64,000 nucleotides of DNA from Pantoea eucrina (GCF_001691555.1 NZ_MAYN01000008.1:2404766-2468765); one strand, 5' to 3'; shown: positions 27,542 through 39,155, counted from the stretch's first letter. Numbers and translations are program-made. The notes: generated by a model from the letters alone, not told the origin.

Positions 27542-29443
27542 TTATGCATCACGACGACGTGAGGTGCCTTCGTCGCGACGTGGGCCACGGCCCGCTTCAC
27601 GGCTAAAGCGTCCGCCTTCGCGGCCACCTTCACGACGCTCTGAGAAGCGACGCGGTGCGCCTTCACCACGTGGTGCACTGTCGCCACGCGGTGCGCTGCT
27701 GCGACGCTCGCCACCGAAGTCACGACCGCCACTGCGGCGCTCAGTACGTTCGTGCGGCTGCGCATCACCCAGCAGCTGCATATTCATCGGCTTGTTCAGA
27801 ATACGCGTGCGGGTAAAGTGCTGCAGAACCTCACCCGGCATGCCTTTTGGCAGCTCGATGGTAGAGTGCGTGCCAAACAGCTTGATGTTACCAATGTAGC
27901 GGCTGCTGATATCACCTTCGTTAGCGATAGCACCCACAATGTGGCGAACTTCAACGCCGTCATCGCGGCCCACTTCAATGCGGTAAAGCTGCATTTCGCC
28001 AACGTCACGACGCTCACGACGCGGACGATCGCCATCACGGCTCTCACCACGGCTGTCACGGTCACGACGCGGACGATCAGCGCGGTCATCACGATCGCGG
28101 AACTCACGACGCTGCGGACGCGGCGCGTCAGCCGGTACGATCAGCGGACGTTCACCCTGAGCCATTTTCAGCAGGGCTGCTGCCAGCGTTTCGATATCCA
28201 GCTCTTCTTCCGGCTGCATTTTGCTCAGCAGTGCACGATACTGATCCAGATCGCTGCTTTCCAGCTGCTGCTGAACTTTAGCGGCGAACTTAGCCAGACG
28301 ACGTTCACCCAGCAGCTCTGCGTTTGGCAGTTCTACTTCCGGAATAGTCAGCTTCATGGTGCGTTCAATGTTGCGCAGCAGACGACGCTCGCGGTTCTCA
28401 ACGAACAGCAGCGCACGGCCAGCACGACCCGCACGACCGGTACGGCCAATACGGTGAACATATGATTCCGCATCCATCGGGATATCGTAGTTTACGACCA
28501 GGCTGATACGCTCTACGTCCAGGCCACGGGCCGCAACGTCGGTAGCAATCAGGATATCGAGACGGCCATCTTTCAGGCGCTCCAGCGTCTGCTCACGCAG
28601 TGCCTGGTTCATGTCGCCGTTCAGCGCGGCGCTGTTGTAGCCACTGCGCTCTAAGGCTTCAGCCACTTCCAGCGTTGCGTTTTTAGTCCGCACGAAAATG
28701 ATCGCTGCATCAAAATCTTCTGCTTCCAGGAAACGCACCAGCGCTTCAGTTTTACGGCCGTAAGCGGTCCAGTAAGACTGTGAAATATCCGGGCGCGTGG
28801 TTACGCTTGACTGGATACGCACTTCCTGCGGATCTTTCATGAAGCGTTTGGTAATACGACGAATCGCTTCTGGCATAGTTGCAGAGAACAGTGCGGTCTG
28901 ATGACCTTCCGGGATCTGCGCCATGATGGTTTCAACGTCTTCGATGAAGCCCATACGCAGCATTTCATCAGCTTCGTCCAGTACCAGACCACGCAGGTTA
29001 GAGAGGTCCAGAGTGCCACGTTTCAGGTGGTCCAGCAGGCGACCCGGGGTACCCACAACAATCTGTGGTCCCTGACGCAGGGCGCGCAGCTGTACGTCAT
29101 AACGCTGGCCGCCATACAGGGCCACGACGTTGACGTTACGCATGTGTTTAGAGAATTCTGTCATTGCTTCAGCCACCTGCACCGCCAGTTCGCGGGTCGG
29201 TGCCAGCACCAGGATCTGTGGTGCGCGGACAGAAGGATCAACGTTGTTTAACAGCGGCAGTGAGAACGCCGCGGTTTTACCACTACCGGTCTGCGCCATA
29301 CCCAGAACATCGCGGCCCGCCAGCAGGTGAGGAATACACTCAGCCTGGATTGGGGAAGGCTTAACGTAGCCCATACCGTTCAGAGATTCGAGGATGTCGG
29401 CGTTCAGGCCCAGATCAGCAAAAGTGGTTTGAATATCAGTCAT
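27542..29443 (-). CDS. deaD: cold-shock DEAD-box RNA helicase DeaD (CsdA)
   Basis: DeaD (633 residues) unwinds RNA in ribosome assembly and mRNA decay, especially in the cold. Walker A AQTGSGKT is near 51-58, DEAD near 155, SAT near 186, and motif [12 protein letters not shown] near 330. A central dimerisation region, the RNA-binding domain ([20 protein letters not shown]) and a long arginine/glycine-rich tail follow. The tail repeats RRxxxRGxxxxRG with many serines. I chose the ATG at 29443 ([13 protein letters not shown]) to match E. coli. Its AGAGG overlaps the yrbN stop codon, suggesting coupling. Confidence 0.96.
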   Translation of the reverse strand: MTDIQTTFADLGLNADILESLNGMGYVKPSPIQAECIPHLLAGRDVLGMAQTGSGKTAAFSLPLLNNVDPSVRAPQILVLAPTRELAVQVAEAMTEFSKHMRNVNVVALYGGQRYDVQLRALRQGPQIVVGTPGRLLDHLKRGTLDLSNLRGLVLDEADEMLRMGFIEDVETIMAQIPEGHQTALFSATMPEAIRRITKRFMKDPQEVRIQSSVTTRPDISQSYWTAYGRKTEALVRFLEAEDFDAAIIFVRTKNATLEVAEALERSGYNSAALNGDMNQALREQTLERLKDGRLDILIATDVAARGLDVERISLVVNYDIPMDAESYVHRIGRTGRAGRAGRALLFVENRERRLLRNIERTMKLTIPEVELPNAELLGERRLAKFAAKVQQQLESSDLDQYRALLSKMQPEEELDIETLAAALLKMAQGERPLIVPADAPRPQRREFRDRDDRADRPRRDRDSRGESRDGDRPRRERRDVGEMQLYRIEVGRDDGVEVRHIVGAIANEGDISSRYIGNIKLFGTHSTIELPKGMPGEVLQHFTRTRILNKPMNMQLLGDAQPHERTERRSGGRDFGGERRSSAPRGDSAPRGEGAPRRFSERREGGREGGRFSREAGRGPRRDEGTSRRRDA

Positions 29444-29459
29444 GTAGTACACGTGCCTC

Positions 29460-29516
29460 TTAGATTGCGGCGGCCAGTCTACATAACTCGTCGTGAAAAT
29501 TTTCAGTCATTTTCAT
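29460..29516 (-). CDS. yrbN: small protein YrbN in the deaD leader
   Basis: An 18-residue frame, [18 protein letters not shown], lies between nlpI and deaD, where E. coli carries the small gene yrbN of very similar sequence. Its TAA is part of TAAGAGG, the deaD Shine-Dalgarno, so ribosomes ending on yrbN would be delivered to the deaD start 16 bp downstream. A clean reading frame with recognisable residues in an otherwise variable leader supports a real coding sequence. The Shine-Dalgarno of yrbN itself is weak, and a second in-frame ATG is codon 3. Confidence 0.8.
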   Translation of the reverse strand: MKMTENFHDELCRLAAAI

Positions 29517-29560
29517 CAAAAAGTGTGAACCGGCTCAAATTAGAAGTTTTGACGAACAGA

Positions 29561-29583
29561 AAAGCCCTCACCTCTTAAGGTGA
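29561..29583 (-). terminator. weak hairpin after nlpI
   Basis: TCACCT pairs with AGGTGA around a 4-nt loop. On the minus strand it is followed by GGGCTTTTC. It may attenuate read-through from nlpI into the yrbN-deaD leader. Confidence 0.5.
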
Positions 29584-29621
29584 TGACTTTACAGGTACAA
29601 CAGGCAATAAAAGTTCGTCAG

Positions 29622-30506
29622 CTATTGCTGGTCAGATTCTGATAAATCGTCTTGTGTCTGGCCGAGTTGCGCCAGTTCCAACAATGCGTATCGGTGTTCA
29701 ACAAAGTTGTTAACGTTGTTAGACACCGCCAGTTTGAACAACGCTTTCGCGTCGTCCTTCTCCCCCAGACTTAGGTAGTACTTACCTAAATAGAAGTTGG
29801 TTTCACTGAGATGTTCAGCGAGCGAGGTGTTATCCGTTGCGTCCGCCTTGAGACGTTCCATCAATGTTTTTTCACTGATGTCGCCCAGGTAGAACTCGAC
29901 AATATTCCATCCCCATTGGTCCTTAGCCGCTTTGTCATAACGCTGTTTCAGCGCTACTTTAGCCTGGTCTTTATCCATCTCGCGTTCAGTGAGATAGAGC
30001 CAGAGGCTGCGGAACGGATCGTTAGGATCGTCTTGATAAAACGCCAGCAGATCATCTTGCGCTAACCTGTATCGACCACCGTAGTAGAGAGCGATACCGC
30101 GGTTCAAATGCGCATAATTGTAAGTTGGATCAAGCTCAAGTACAGAATCAAACGCTTCGTAGGCGGCATCAAAGTTGCCAGCCTGCGTTAAGTATATACC
30201 AAGATAGTTAAACACTTCTGGCATATCTGGTCTTATAGACAGCGCTTGCGAGAAATCGTTCCGCGCCAGTGCCCTCAGACCCAAACTATCATACAACACT
30301 CCGCGCTCATATAACAGCTGTGCGCGTTCATCGTCGGTCAGGGCCCGACTGGCAAGAATTTGTTCCATTCGCGCCAGAATGACCTCTTGCTGCAGTGTGG
30401 GCTGCAAAGGTACTGCCAGAACTTCGTTCTTACGCCAATTGGAGTTGCTGCATCCTGCCAGCGAAATAGCTGTCGCAACAATACACCAGCGCAAAAAAGG
30501 CTTCAT
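29622..30506 (-). CDS. nlpI: outer-membrane TPR lipoprotein NlpI
   Basis: NlpI (294 residues) is a dimeric tetratricopeptide lipoprotein that acts as adaptor for peptidoglycan hydrolases and for degradation of MepS with protease Prc. The lipobox LAGC ends the signal peptide at about residue 19, giving a mature N-terminal lipid-modified cysteine. TPR units are visible at about 60-165 ([36 protein letters not shown]). I chose the ATG at 30506, after GGGAGTGGGAA, because a longer frame would bury the signal peptide. It lies between pnp and deaD, as in E. coli. Confidence 0.96.
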   Translation of the reverse strand: MKPFLRWCIVATAISLAGCSNSNWRKNEVLAVPLQPTLQQEVILARMEQILASRALTDDERAQLLYERGVLYDSLGLRALARNDFSQALSIRPDMPEVFNYLGIYLTQAGNFDAAYEAFDSVLELDPTYNYAHLNRGIALYYGGRYRLAQDDLLAFYQDDPNDPFRSLWLYLTEREMDKDQAKVALKQRYDKAAKDQWGWNIVEFYLGDISEKTLMERLKADATDNTSLAEHLSETNFYLGKYYLSLGEKDDAKALFKLAVSNNVNNFVEHRYALLELAQLGQTQDDLSESDQQ

Positions 30507-30651
30507 TTCCCACTCCCGATACAAACATTGGGATAACCATCCTGTCATCCGCCTGCTATGCACAAGGGTTCCCGCCCTCGCGATGATACCCCGGCGGTGT
30601 CAACTTATCGGCACAGCCGCCGAAATCTGACGCTACCAGGGTATACAAACA

Positions 30652-30676
30652 CCCCTTCCCGCCAGGCAGGAAGGGG
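30652..30676 (-). terminator. terminator after pnp
   Basis: CCCCTTCC and GGAAGGGG pair around a 9-nt loop. Minus-strand transcripts continue TGTTTGTATACC. It sits 16 bp downstream of the pnp stop and before nlpI. Confidence 0.7.
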
Positions 30677-30691
30677 CTAATCAGGACACGC

Positions 30692-32824
30692 TTATTCGGC
30701 GTCAGAAGCGTCCACAGCAGCAGCGGCGTCTGCCGGCTTCTGCTCAGTGGCTTCTTTGATGCTCAGACGTACACGGCCCTGACGATCAACTTCCATCACT
30801 TTAACCGGTACTTCCTGACCCATCTGCAGATAGTCAGTCACTTTCTCTACGCGCTTGTCGGCGATCTGAGAAATATGAACCAGACCTTCTTTACCGCCAC
30901 CGATAGCCACAAACGCACCGAAATCAACGATACGGGTCACTTTACCGGAGTAGATGCGGCCTACTTCGATTTCAGCGGTGATCTCTTCGATACGACGAAT
31001 CGCTTCTTTCGCTTTCTGACCGTCGGTCGCAGCGATTTTTACGGTACCGTCATCTTCGATTTCGATGGTAGTGCCGGTCTCTTCGGTCAGCGCACGGATC
31101 ACCGAGCCGCCTTTACCAATCACATCTTTGATCTTGTCAGAGCTGATTTTGATGGTGTAAATACGCGGTGCGAATTCAGAGATTTCCTGACGCGGCGTGC
31201 TGATAGCCTGTTCCATAACGCTCAGGATATGCAGACGCGCACCTTTAGCCTGGTTCAGCGCAACCTGCATGATTTCGCGGGTAATGCCTTCAATTTTGAT
31301 GTCCATCTGCAGCGCAGTAATACCATCACGGCTACCGGCTACTTTGAAGTCCATATCGCCGAGGTGATCTTCATCGCCCAGGATGTCAGACAGCACGACA
31401 AACTTCTCATCTTCTTTCACCAGACCCATAGCAATACCGGCAACGGCTGCTTTGATCGGGACACCTGCATCCATCAGGGCCAAGGAAGCACCGCACACGG
31501 AAGCCATAGAAGAAGAACCGTTTGACTCAGTGATTTCTGATACAACACGTACGGTGTACGGGAACTCTTCCTGCTTAGGCATCACTGCCAGCACGCCGCG
31601 CTTCGCCAGACGACCGTGACCAATTTCACGACGCTTCGGTGAGCCAACCATGCCGGTTTCGCCCACGGAGTATGGAGGGAAGTTGTAGTGGAACAGGAAG
31701 CTGTCGGTACGCTCGCCCATCAGCTCATCCAGGTTCTGCGCATCACGTGCGGTACCCAGTGTGGCAGCAACCAGCGCCTGCGTTTCACCACGGGTGAACA
31801 GTGCAGAGCCGTGCGTGCGCGGCAGTACGCCGGTACGGACGTCCAGACCACGGATCATATCTTTCTCGCGACCATCGATACGCGGTTCACCGCTCAGAAT
31901 GCGGGTACGAACCACGTTCTTTTCCAGGCTATGCACGATATCGCCGATTTCTGCATCATCCAGCGCAGCATCTTCAGCCAGCAGCGCAGCAACCGTTTCA
32001 TCTTTGATCACGCCAACCTGCGCGTAACGCTCCTGCTTGTCGGTGATGCGGTAAGCATCAGCGATGCGCGCTTCAGCCAGTGCCGCAACGCGTGCAATCA
32101 GCGCATCGTTAGTGGCTTCTGGTTTCCAGTCCCAGCGCGGTTTGCCCGCTTCGGCAACCAGTGCGTTGATGTTTTCGATAACAACCTGCTGCTGGTCGTG
32201 GCCAAATACCACAGCGCCCAGCATCTGCTCTTCAGTCAGAATATCGGCTTCAGATTCAACCATCAGTACCGCATTCTGGGTACCGGCAACCACCAGGTCC
32301 AGACGTGACTGTTTGATCTCATCTGCGGTCGGGTTCAGGACATACTGGTCGTTGATGTAACCAACGCGAGCAGAACCGATTGGGCCGTTGAACGGAATAC
32401 CTGACAGTGACAGCGCAGCGGAAGCGCCAATCATTGCAACGATGTCCGGGTTAACCTGAGGGTTAACAGAAACCACAGTCGCGATAACCTGCACTTCGTT
32501 AACGAAGCCTTCCGGGAACAGCGGACGCACCGGGCGGTCAATCAGACGCGCAATCAGAGTTTCGCCTTCGCTTGGACGGCCTTCACGGCGGAAGAAGCTG
32601 CCCGGGATACGACCAGCAGCGTAGGTACGCTCCTGATAGTTAACGGTCAGCGGGAAAAAGTCCTGGCCTGGCTTCGCTTTCTTCTGGCCAACCACGGTAA
32701 CAAATACCGCGGTGTCGTCCATGCTTACCATCACTGCTGCGGTAGCCTGACGTGCCATCATGCCGGTTTCCAGCGTGACAGTATGCTGACCATATTGGAA
32801 TTTGCGTACGATCGGATTCAGCAA
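30692..32824 (-). CDS. pnp: polynucleotide phosphorylase
   Basis: PNPase (710 residues from the chosen start) is the phosphorolytic 3'-5' exoribonuclease of the degradosome. Two RNase PH domains (about 1-210 and 310-545) flank an all-helical linker. A KH domain ([16 protein letters not shown]) and an S1 domain ([21 protein letters not shown]) follow. I chose TTG at 32824 ([12 protein letters not shown]) because AAGGA stands 8 bp upstream and E. coli pnp also uses TTG. An ATG three codons earlier abuts the Shine-Dalgarno and cannot be used. Autoregulation through the RNase III hairpin in the leader is expected. Confidence 0.97.
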   Translation of the reverse strand: MLNPIVRKFQYGQHTVTLETGMMARQATAAVMVSMDDTAVFVTVVGQKKAKPGQDFFPLTVNYQERTYAAGRIPGSFFRREGRPSEGETLIARLIDRPVRPLFPEGFVNEVQVIATVVSVNPQVNPDIVAMIGASAALSLSGIPFNGPIGSARVGYINDQYVLNPTADEIKQSRLDLVVAGTQNAVLMVESEADILTEEQMLGAVVFGHDQQQVVIENINALVAEAGKPRWDWKPEATNDALIARVAALAEARIADAYRITDKQERYAQVGVIKDETVAALLAEDAALDDAEIGDIVHSLEKNVVRTRILSGEPRIDGREKDMIRGLDVRTGVLPRTHGSALFTRGETQALVAATLGTARDAQNLDELMGERTDSFLFHYNFPPYSVGETGMVGSPKRREIGHGRLAKRGVLAVMPKQEEFPYTVRVVSEITESNGSSSMASVCGASLALMDAGVPIKAAVAGIAMGLVKEDEKFVVLSDILGDEDHLGDMDFKVAGSRDGITALQMDIKIEGITREIMQVALNQAKGARLHILSVMEQAISTPRQEISEFAPRIYTIKISSDKIKDVIGKGGSVIRALTEETGTTIEIEDDGTVKIAATDGQKAKEAIRRIEEITAEIEVGRIYSGKVTRIVDFGAFVAIGGGKEGLVHISQIADKRVEKVTDYLQMGQEVPVKVMEVDRQGRVRLSIKEATEQKPADAAAAVDASDAE

Positions 32825-32877
32825 AATTAACATCCTTAAATTCAGGGCAGAGCCATTGCGGCCCGCCAGTAGTAACC

Positions 32878-32971
32878 GATCTTTGTCGCATCCTCGCGAC
32901 TAATGACAACCCTCAACCGCCCCTGCGGCAAAGCCTCTCATTAGCCGCGCGAACCTCTGCAAACAAAGATC
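32878..32971 (-). promoter_or_regulatory. RNase III-processed hairpin in the pnp leader (PNPase autoregulation)
   Basis: The pnp 5' leader folds into one long stem. GATCTTTGT (32963-32971, minus strand) pairs with ACAAAGATC (32878-32886). Further in, CGCG..GGCTAATGA pairs with TCATTAG.CGCG. In E. coli, RNase III cuts this structure and PNPase then removes the protective short RNA and destabilises its own mRNA. The pairing kept across both arms indicates that the same feedback operates here. The rest of 32825-33131 holds the rpsO terminator. Confidence 0.85.
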
Positions 32972-33020
32972 ACACTCAGCAACAATACATGACTTTGGTC
33001 TGGATTGCTGCGGATTGCTC

Positions 33021-33050
33021 GAAAAAAGGGGCCTTAAAGGCCCCCTTTTC
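33021..33050. terminator. rpsO terminator within the pnp leader (bidirectional)
   Basis: GGGGCC and GGCCCC(C) pair around TTAAA. On the minus strand T residues follow, ending most rpsO transcripts with partial read-through into pnp. On the plus strand TTTT also follows, so a plus-strand RNA such as SraG/PsrO could end here. Confidence 0.88.
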
Positions 33051-33131
33051 GCGAAACTCGCACAAATCTGATCGTCAGATGCGTTTTTTTGCATAATGCA
33101 TGTAATACATCCTTGATCAGATTCTTCAGAC

Positions 33132-33401
33132 TTAGCGACGCAGACCCAGGCTTTCGATCAGGCTGGTGTAGCGAGCAACGTCTTTACGCTTCAGGTAGTC
33201 CAGCAGCTTACGACGCTGAGATACCATGCGCAGCAGACCGCGACGGCTGTGGTGGTCTTTCTTGTGCTCAGAGAAGTGACCCTGCAGGTGGTTAATCTGA
33301 GCAGTCAGCAGAGCAACCTGAACTTCAGTTGAACCGCTGTCATTAGCGCCACGACCATATTTAGCAACGATCTCTGCTTTAGCTTCTACGCTTAGAGACA
33401 T
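33132..33401 (-). CDS. rpsO: 30S ribosomal protein S15
   Basis: S15 (89 residues) binds 16S rRNA helices 20-22 early in 30S assembly. In E. coli it represses its own translation through a pseudoknot at the start of its mRNA. The conserved blocks [20 protein letters not shown] and [21 protein letters not shown] are complete and the length is the same. The ATG follows CTGGAGTTTATT. It has its own promoter upstream and a terminator downstream. Confidence 0.98.
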   Translation of the reverse strand: MSLSVEAKAEIVAKYGRGANDSGSTEVQVALLTAQINHLQGHFSEHKKDHHSRRGLLRMVSQRRKLLDYLKRKDVARYTSLIESLGLRR

Positions 33402-33474
33402 AATAAACTCCAGTAAAAAAATGAATGTATGGGTGCCGATCTCTAATTCAGCAGCCCGCTTTTAAAGCCGAACT

Positions 33475-33503
33475 ATTCTACTCTGCGCCCGCAGGCAACG
33501 CAA
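33475..33503 (-). promoter_or_regulatory. rpsO promoter
   Basis: On the minus strand TTGCGT (33498-33503) is followed after 17 bp by TAGAAT (33475-33480). It lies in the gap between truB and rpsO and gives a leader of about 65 nt, matching the position of the E. coli rpsO promoter. Confidence 0.78.
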
Positions 33504-33535
33504 ATGCGCTGTTGCAGCGAAGCTGAGCAGCGCGG

Positions 33536-34480
33536 TCAGCCAGGAAACTCCACCACCAGACGGCGGGGCGCGACCCGTCCATCGGCGGCTATTTCAGCCA
33601 TGCCGATAAATTTTTGTGTTTCGCCTTCCGTTACCCGCACAAGTCCTGTTGCCGGCGCGTTTGCAGCCTGAACGGGCATACCCTGCTTAAAGCAGGCAGC
33701 AACGGCTACAGGCAGATTGACTACCGGAAAGTCTTCTGCCGGGCTGTCCATAGGCAACAGCAGCGCATCAAGTGCACTGTAGTCAGGCGTTTCAGCCGCT
33801 GTCGCGTCTGCTGCCACCGCCTGCAGCTGCTCCAGCGTCATCATTCGTGCAATCGGGTAGCGTGCGACCTGCAGGCGACGCAGCATAATGACATGCGCAC
33901 CACAGCCCAGCTTCTCGCCCAAATCGTCGATAATGGTACGAATATAGGTACCTTTGGAGACGTGGATCTCCAGCTCCAGCTCATCACCTTCCCAGCGAAT
34001 AAACTGCAGCTCAAATACGGTAATTGGCCGGGCTTCACGCGGTACGGTTACGCCTTCGCGCGCATACTCATACAGTTTACGCCCCTGATATTTCAGGGCC
34101 GAAAACATGGTCGGCACCTGCATCGTATCACCGCGAAAACTCTCCAGCGCTGCATCCAGCTCAGGCTGGCTGAAGGTCACCGGACGCGTTTCCACAATGT
34201 TGCCATCTGCGTCGGAGGTATCCGTACGCTCGCCCAGCCGGGCGATAACGCGATAGCGCTTATCAGAGTCGAGCAGATATTGCGAAAACTTAGTGGCTTC
34301 GCCCAGGCAAACCGGCAGCATGCCGGTGGCAAGCGGGTCCAGCGCACCGGTATGACCCGCTTTGTTGGCATTAAACAGGCGCTTAACTTTTTGCAGCACA
34401 TCGTTAGACGACGCGCCCTGATGCTTATCGAGCAGGAATACACCGTGTACGTCGCGGCCGCGACGACGAGGACGACTCAT
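33536..34480 (-). CDS. truB: tRNA pseudouridine-55 synthase
   Basis: TruB (314 residues) makes pseudouridine at position 55 of all elongator tRNAs and acts as a tRNA folding chaperone. The catalytic aspartate is D48 in [15 protein letters not shown]. The C-terminal PUA-like region ends in RRLVVEFPG. Its ATG overlaps the rbfA TGA by one base (TGATG), so translation is coupled in the infB-rbfA-truB part of the operon. Confidence 0.97.
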   Translation of the reverse strand: MSRPRRRGRDVHGVFLLDKHQGASSNDVLQKVKRLFNANKAGHTGALDPLATGMLPVCLGEATKFSQYLLDSDKRYRVIARLGERTDTSDADGNIVETRPVTFSQPELDAALESFRGDTMQVPTMFSALKYQGRKLYEYAREGVTVPREARPITVFELQFIRWEGDELELEIHVSKGTYIRTIIDDLGEKLGCGAHVIMLRRLQVARYPIARMMTLEQLQAVAADATAAETPDYSALDALLLPMDSPAEDFPVVNLPVAVAACFKQGMPVQAANAPATGLVRVTEGETQKFIGMAEIAADGRVAPRRLVVEFPG

Positions 34481-34887
34481 CAGTCCTCCTTGTCATCTTC
34501 CGCCGGGGTTTCACCGCGCCGCTCTGCATCGTTTCTGATCACGTTAGAGACCAGATTCGACATGCGCATCCCTTCAATCAGTGAATTGTCATAGAAGAAG
34601 GTCAGCTCCGGCACGATGCGCAGACGCATCGCCTTGCCCAGCAGAATGCGGATATAGCCTGACGCCTCTTTCAGCGCTTTCAGACCATTTTTTACCGCTT
34701 CCTCATCCTGATCGTTCAGGAAGGTCACAAATACTTTGGCATAGGCCAGATCGCGCGACACTTCAACGCCAGAGACCGTCACCATCATGCCCAGACGCGG
34801 ATCTTTGATTTCGCGCTGCAGAATAATCGCGATCTCTTTTTGCAGCTCCTGAGAAACCCGCTGCGGGCGACCAAATTCTTTCGCCAT
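34480..34887 (-). CDS. rbfA: 30S ribosome-binding factor A
   Basis: RbfA (135 residues) is a KH-fold cold-shock factor needed for late 30S maturation and 16S 5'-end processing. [20 protein letters not shown] and the [22 protein letters not shown] block are conserved. I chose the ATG at 34887 over one five codons upstream because it aligns with E. coli and follows GGGAGATATCATT. It lies 66 bp after infB. Confidence 0.96.
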   Translation of the reverse strand: MAKEFGRPQRVSQELQKEIAIILQREIKDPRLGMMVTVSGVEVSRDLAYAKVFVTFLNDQDEEAVKNGLKALKEASGYIRILLGKAMRLRIVPELTFFYDNSLIEGMRMSNLVSNVIRNDAERRGETPAEDDKED

Positions 34888-34953
34888 AATGATATCTCCC
34901 AAATAATTCGGGAGGCCAGTGGCCTCCCAAATTGCAGTACATCGATAATAGAA

Positions 34954-37650
34954 TTATGCGATGGTGCGTTTAATTTCAATGATTTCGAACACTTCGATCA
35001 TATCGCCAACGCGAACGTCGTTGTAGTTCTTCACACCGATACCACACTCCATGCCGTTACGCACTTCGTTGACATCATCTTTGAAGCGACGCAGGGATTC
35101 CAGCTCGCCTTCATAGATAACCACGTTGTCACGCAGAACACGGATTGGGTTGTGACGCTTGATGTTGCCTTCGGTAACCATACAGCCCGCGATCGCGCCA
35201 AATTTCGGTGATTTAAACACATCACGTACTTCGGCCAGACCGATGATCTGCTGTTTGAATTCCGGCGCCAGCATACCGCTCATCGCAGCTTTCACTTCGT
35301 CAATCAGATTATAGATGACAGAGTAGTAACGCAGGTCGACGTTTTCAGAATCAATCACGCGACGCGCAGATGCGTCAGCACGGACGTTAAAGCCGAGGAT
35401 AATTGCGTTGGAAGCAGCCGCCAGCGTAGCGTCGGTTTCGGTGATACCGCCCACGCCAGAACCGATAATCTTCACCTTCACTTCGTCGGTGGAGAGTTTC
35501 AGCAGCGAGTCGGAGATCGCTTCTACCGAACCCTGTACGTCAGACTTCAGTACGATGTTCAGCTCGGAAACTTCGCCTTCAGTCATGTTCGCAAACATAT
35601 TTTCCAGCTTGGACTTCTGCTGACGCGCCAGTTTCACTTCGCGGAATTTGCCCTGACGATAGAGTGCGACTTCACGCGCTTTCTTCTCGTCACGCACCAC
35701 GGTCGCTTCATCACCCGCTGCCGGCACGCCAGACAGACCGAGGATTTCGACCGGAATGGATGGGCCTGCTTCCTGTACTTCACGTCCCAGCTCATCACGC
35801 ATCGCACGTACACGGCCATACTCGAAGCCGCACAGAACGATATCGCCCTTGTTCAGCGTACCTTCGCGTACCAGCACGGTAGCAACCGGACCACGACCTT
35901 TGTCGAGGAAGGATTCGATAACTACGCCGCTCGCCATACCTTCACGAATTGCGGTCAGCTCCAGCACTTCCGCCTGCAGCAGAATGGCGTTCAGCAGATC
36001 GTCGATACCGGTACCTGCTTTCGCAGAAACGTTAACGAACATGTTTTCGCCGCCCCACTCTTCCGGAATGATTCCGTACTGAGTCAGCTCATTCTTCACA
36101 CGGTCCGGATCGGCTTCTGGCTTATCACACTTGTTCACGGCAACCACAACCGGTACGCCGGCCGCTTTTGCGTGTTGAATCGCTTCGACGGTCTGTGGCA
36201 TCACGCCATCGTCCGCTGCAACGACCAGGATAACGATATCCGTTGCCTGCGCACCACGAGCACGCATAGCGGTAAACGCGGCGTGTCCCGGGGTATCCAG
36301 GAAGGTGACCATGCCGTTTTCAGTTTCAACGTGATAGGCACCAATGTGCTGGGTGATACCACCCGCTTCGCCAGAGGCGACTTTCGTTGAGCGGATGTAA
36401 TCCAGCAGGGAGGTTTTACCGTGGTCAACGTGACCCATGATGGTCACAACCGGCGCACGGCTTTCCTGTGCTGCATCGGTATCACGATCGTCCATTACCG
36501 CTTCTTCCAGCTCGTTCTCGCGGCGCAGGATCACTTTATGACCCATCTCTTCCGCGACCAGCTGTGCAGTTTCCTGGTCGATAACCTGGTTGATAGTCGC
36601 CATCGCGCCCATCTTCATCATCGCTTTGATGACCAGTGAACCTTTCACTGCCATCTTGTTCGCCAGTTCAGCTACGGTGATGGTTTCGCCGATAATCACG
36701 TCGCGGTTAACGGCCTGAGCGGGCTTGTTAAAGCCCTGCTGCAGCGCGCTAGGTTTGCGATGCTTACCGCCTTTACCGCCGCGAACCTGCGCACGCGCTT
36801 CTTCACGGTCGGTTTTGGCTTCTGAATGCTTGTTGCCTTTTTTCGCAGGACGCGTGGCTTTAGCGGTGGTACGTGCACGTGCACGGCCCGCTTCAACCTG
36901 ACGATCGTTTTCGTCTTCTGCCTGACGGGCATGAGTTGAAGTTGTGACGTGGTAGTCACCCTTATCTTCTTCCTCAGGTTTGTCCCACTCAGCGCCTTTC
37001 TCTTCTGCCAGGCGGCGCGCTTCTTCTGCTACGCGGCGTGCACTCTCTTCAAGCTTACGGCGAGCTTCTTCTTCGGCTTTACGCTTCAGTTCAGCCGCTT
37101 CAGCTTCGCGACGGGCTTTATCAGACTGCGTAGCCTTGGTCACTTCATCGGTAGGTTGGTTTGTCACTTTATCTTTTTCCGCTGCTTCACGCTTGGCCTT
37201 GTCAGCGGCTTCGCGCCTGGCTTTATCTTCGGCTTCACGTTGCGCTTTTAATTCAGCCTCGCGACGGGCTTGTTCTTCCGCCTCGCGACGCGCCTGCTCT
37301 TCCGCTACGCGCTGTGCCTCGGCTTCCGCTTCTGCCTGAGCCTGCTGCTCAGCTTCTGCATCACCCTTCACGTATGTGCGCTTTTTGCGAACTTCAATTT
37401 GCACCGATTTACTTTTACCCCCGGTGCCCGGAATATTCAAGGTGCTGCGCGTTTTGCGCTGCAACGTCAGTTTACCTGAACTGGTTTGACCGTGCTCACG
37501 GTTCAGGTGGGACAGTAATGTCTCTTTCTCTTGCTGGGACACCGCGTCGTTTTCAGACTTAGGGATCCCCGCATCAGCAAATTGCTGTACCAGGCGATCG
37601 ACCGGAGTCTGAATTTCGGCGGCCAGCGATTTTACGGTTACATCTGTCAT
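34954..37650 (-). CDS. infB: translation initiation factor IF-2
   Basis: IF-2 (898 residues) is the GTPase that brings initiator fMet-tRNA to the 30S subunit. An N-terminal domain (1-50) is followed by a long charged coil rich in EAQ/ARREAE repeats (about 95-220). The GTPase domain has G1 GHVDHGKT near 405-412, NKCD near 506-509 and SAK near 542, and C-terminal domains end IKRTIA. Two in-frame GTG codons (V162 in DKVTNQ and V170 in DEVTK) correspond to the internal starts that give shorter IF-2 forms in E. coli. The second replaces the E. coli ATG. The start follows AGGAAGGAACAGC. Confidence 0.97.
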   Translation of the reverse strand: MTDVTVKSLAAEIQTPVDRLVQQFADAGIPKSENDAVSQQEKETLLSHLNREHGQTSSGKLTLQRKTRSTLNIPGTGGKSKSVQIEVRKKRTYVKGDAEAEQQAQAEAEAEAQRVAEEQARREAEEQARREAELKAQREAEDKARREAADKAKREAAEKDKVTNQPTDEVTKATQSDKARREAEAAELKRKAEEEARRKLEESARRVAEEARRLAEEKGAEWDKPEEEDKGDYHVTTSTHARQAEDENDRQVEAGRARARTTAKATRPAKKGNKHSEAKTDREEARAQVRGGKGGKHRKPSALQQGFNKPAQAVNRDVIIGETITVAELANKMAVKGSLVIKAMMKMGAMATINQVIDQETAQLVAEEMGHKVILRRENELEEAVMDDRDTDAAQESRAPVVTIMGHVDHGKTSLLDYIRSTKVASGEAGGITQHIGAYHVETENGMVTFLDTPGHAAFTAMRARGAQATDIVILVVAADDGVMPQTVEAIQHAKAAGVPVVVAVNKCDKPEADPDRVKNELTQYGIIPEEWGGENMFVNVSAKAGTGIDDLLNAILLQAEVLELTAIREGMASGVVIESFLDKGRGPVATVLVREGTLNKGDIVLCGFEYGRVRAMRDELGREVQEAGPSIPVEILGLSGVPAAGDEATVVRDEKKAREVALYRQGKFREVKLARQQKSKLENMFANMTEGEVSELNIVLKSDVQGSVEAISDSLLKLSTDEVKVKIIGSGVGGITETDATLAAASNAIILGFNVRADASARRVIDSENVDLRYYSVIYNLIDEVKAAMSGMLAPEFKQQIIGLAEVRDVFKSPKFGAIAGCMVTEGNIKRHNPIRVLRDNVVIYEGELESLRRFKDDVNEVRNGMECGIGVKNYNDVRVGDMIEVFEIIEIKRTIA

Positions 37651-37667
37651 GCTGTTCCTTCCTGTTA

Positions 37668-39155
37668 TTACGCGTCATCGCCGAACCAGCAGATATTACG
37701 TGCAGCCATAATCAGCGCACCGGCCTTCTCATCATCCAGCCCTTCAATATCTGTCAGATCGTCAACACCTTGCTCAGCGAGATCTTCCAGCGTGCAAACG
37801 CCTTTTGACGCCAGGCGATAGGCCAGCGCACGATCCAGGCCTTCAAGATTCAGCAAGTCCTCAGCGGGCTCCTGATTACCAAGGCTTTCTTCTTTCGCTA
37901 ATGCCAGGGTGGTTAACGCATTTTTGGCTCGTTCACGCAGGGCTTCAATGGTCTCTTCGTCGAGGCCGTCAATTTCCAGCAGCTCGTTCATTGGCACATA
38001 GGCCAGTTCTTCCAGCGAAGAGAAGCCCTCTTCCACCAGTATGGTGGCGAACTCTTCGTCGATGTCGAGATGTTTCGTGAACATATCGATTGCTGCATGG
38101 GCTTCAGCCTGATGCTTCGCCTGCAGATCGTCGACGGTCATCACGTTCAGCTCCCAGCCGCTCAGCTGGGAAGCCAGACGCACGTTTTGGCCATTACGGC
38201 CGATCGCCTGAGCCAGATTACCGGCCTCAACAGCGATATCCATGGTGTGATTATCTTCATCCACCACGATCGACGCCACATCGGCAGGCGCCATGGCGTT
38301 AATTACAAACTGTGCCGGGTTATCATCCCACAGCACGATATCGATACGCTCGCCGCCCAGCTCACTGGAAACAGCCTGTACGCGCGCGCCGCGCATACCG
38401 ACGCAGGCACCTACCGGATCGATACGCTTATCGTTGGTTTTTACCGCGATTTTAGCGCGTGAGCCCGGATCGCGGGCGGCTGCTTTAATCTCGATAACTT
38501 CTTCGCCAATTTCCGGTACCTCAATGCGGAACAGTTCGATCAGCATCTCAGGTTTGGAGCGGGTAACAAACAGCTGAGCACCGCGCGCTTCAGGACGCAC
38601 AGCATACAGCACGCCGCGAATACGGTCGCCCGGACGGAAGTTCTCACGTGGCAGCATATCTTCGCGGACGATTACCGCTTCGGCATTGCTGCCCAGATCC
38701 AGCGTGATGTTGTCGCGATTCACTTTCTTCACCTGACCGGTGATGATGTCGCCTTCCTGCTCGCGGAACTGATCCACAACCATCGCGCGTTCAGCTTCAC
38801 GTACTTTCTGAACGATAACCTGCTTCGCAGTCTGTGTGGTGATACGGTCAAAGGTGACAGATTCAATCTGATCTTCAACGTAATCGCCCAGATTGAGCGC
38901 TTCATCTTCGAAGCGAGCCGCGTCCAGCGTAATTTCACGCGTAGGCTGAGTAACTTCGTCAACGATTACCCAACGACGGAACGTATCGAAATCGCCGCTG
39001 CGACGGTCAATACTGACGCGCACGTCGATCTCCTGCTCATACTTCTTTTTGGTCGCAGTGGCCAAAGCGCTTTCCAGCGCTTCGAAGATTTTCTCACGCG
39101 GCAGAGCTTTTTCATTAGAAACGGCTTCTACTACAGCTAAGATTTCTTTATTCAT
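37668..39155 (-). CDS. nusA: transcription termination/antitermination factor NusA
   Basis: NusA (495 residues) binds RNA polymerase and nascent RNA to modulate pausing, intrinsic termination and rRNA antitermination. An N-terminal polymerase-binding domain is followed by S1 ([18 protein letters not shown], near 135-150), two KH domains (about 200-340) and two acidic repeats at the C-terminus (about 365-490), as in other gammaproteobacteria. I chose the ATG at 39155 ([16 protein letters not shown]), the E. coli-like start. infB follows 17 bp downstream. Confidence 0.97.
   Translation of the reverse strand: MNKEILAVVEAVSNEKALPREKIFEALESALATATKKKYEQEIDVRVSIDRRSGDFDTFRRWVIVDEVTQPTREITLDAARFEDEALNLGDYVEDQIESVTFDRITTQTAKQVIVQKVREAERAMVVDQFREQEGDIITGQVKKVNRDNITLDLGSNAEAVIVREDMLPRENFRPGDRIRGVLYAVRPEARGAQLFVTRSKPEMLIELFRIEVPEIGEEVIEIKAAARDPGSRAKIAVKTNDKRIDPVGACVGMRGARVQAVSSELGGERIDIVLWDDNPAQFVINAMAPADVASIVVDEDNHTMDIAVEAGNLAQAIGRNGQNVRLASQLSGWELNVMTVDDLQAKHQAEAHAAIDMFTKHLDIDEEFATILVEEGFSSLEELAYVPMNELLEIDGLDEETIEALRERAKNALTTLALAKEESLGNQEPAEDLLNLEGLDRALAYRLASKGVCTLEDLAEQGVDDLTDIEGLDDEKAGALIMAARNICWFGDDA

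Noticed and set aside
27752..28465. 237-codon plus-strand frame opposite deaD
   Set aside because: It is antisense to the conserved helicase and its arginine/glycine-rich tail; low-complexity shadow.
29444..29452. GTG start for deaD three codons upstream of the ATG
   Set aside because: It lies only 3 bp after AGAGG; the ATG at 29443 matches the E. coli N-terminus.
32825..32833. ATG start for pnp three codons upstream
   Set aside because: This ATG is contiguous with the AAGG Shine-Dalgarno and leaves no spacer; the TTG 8 bp downstream of AAGGA is the workable start.
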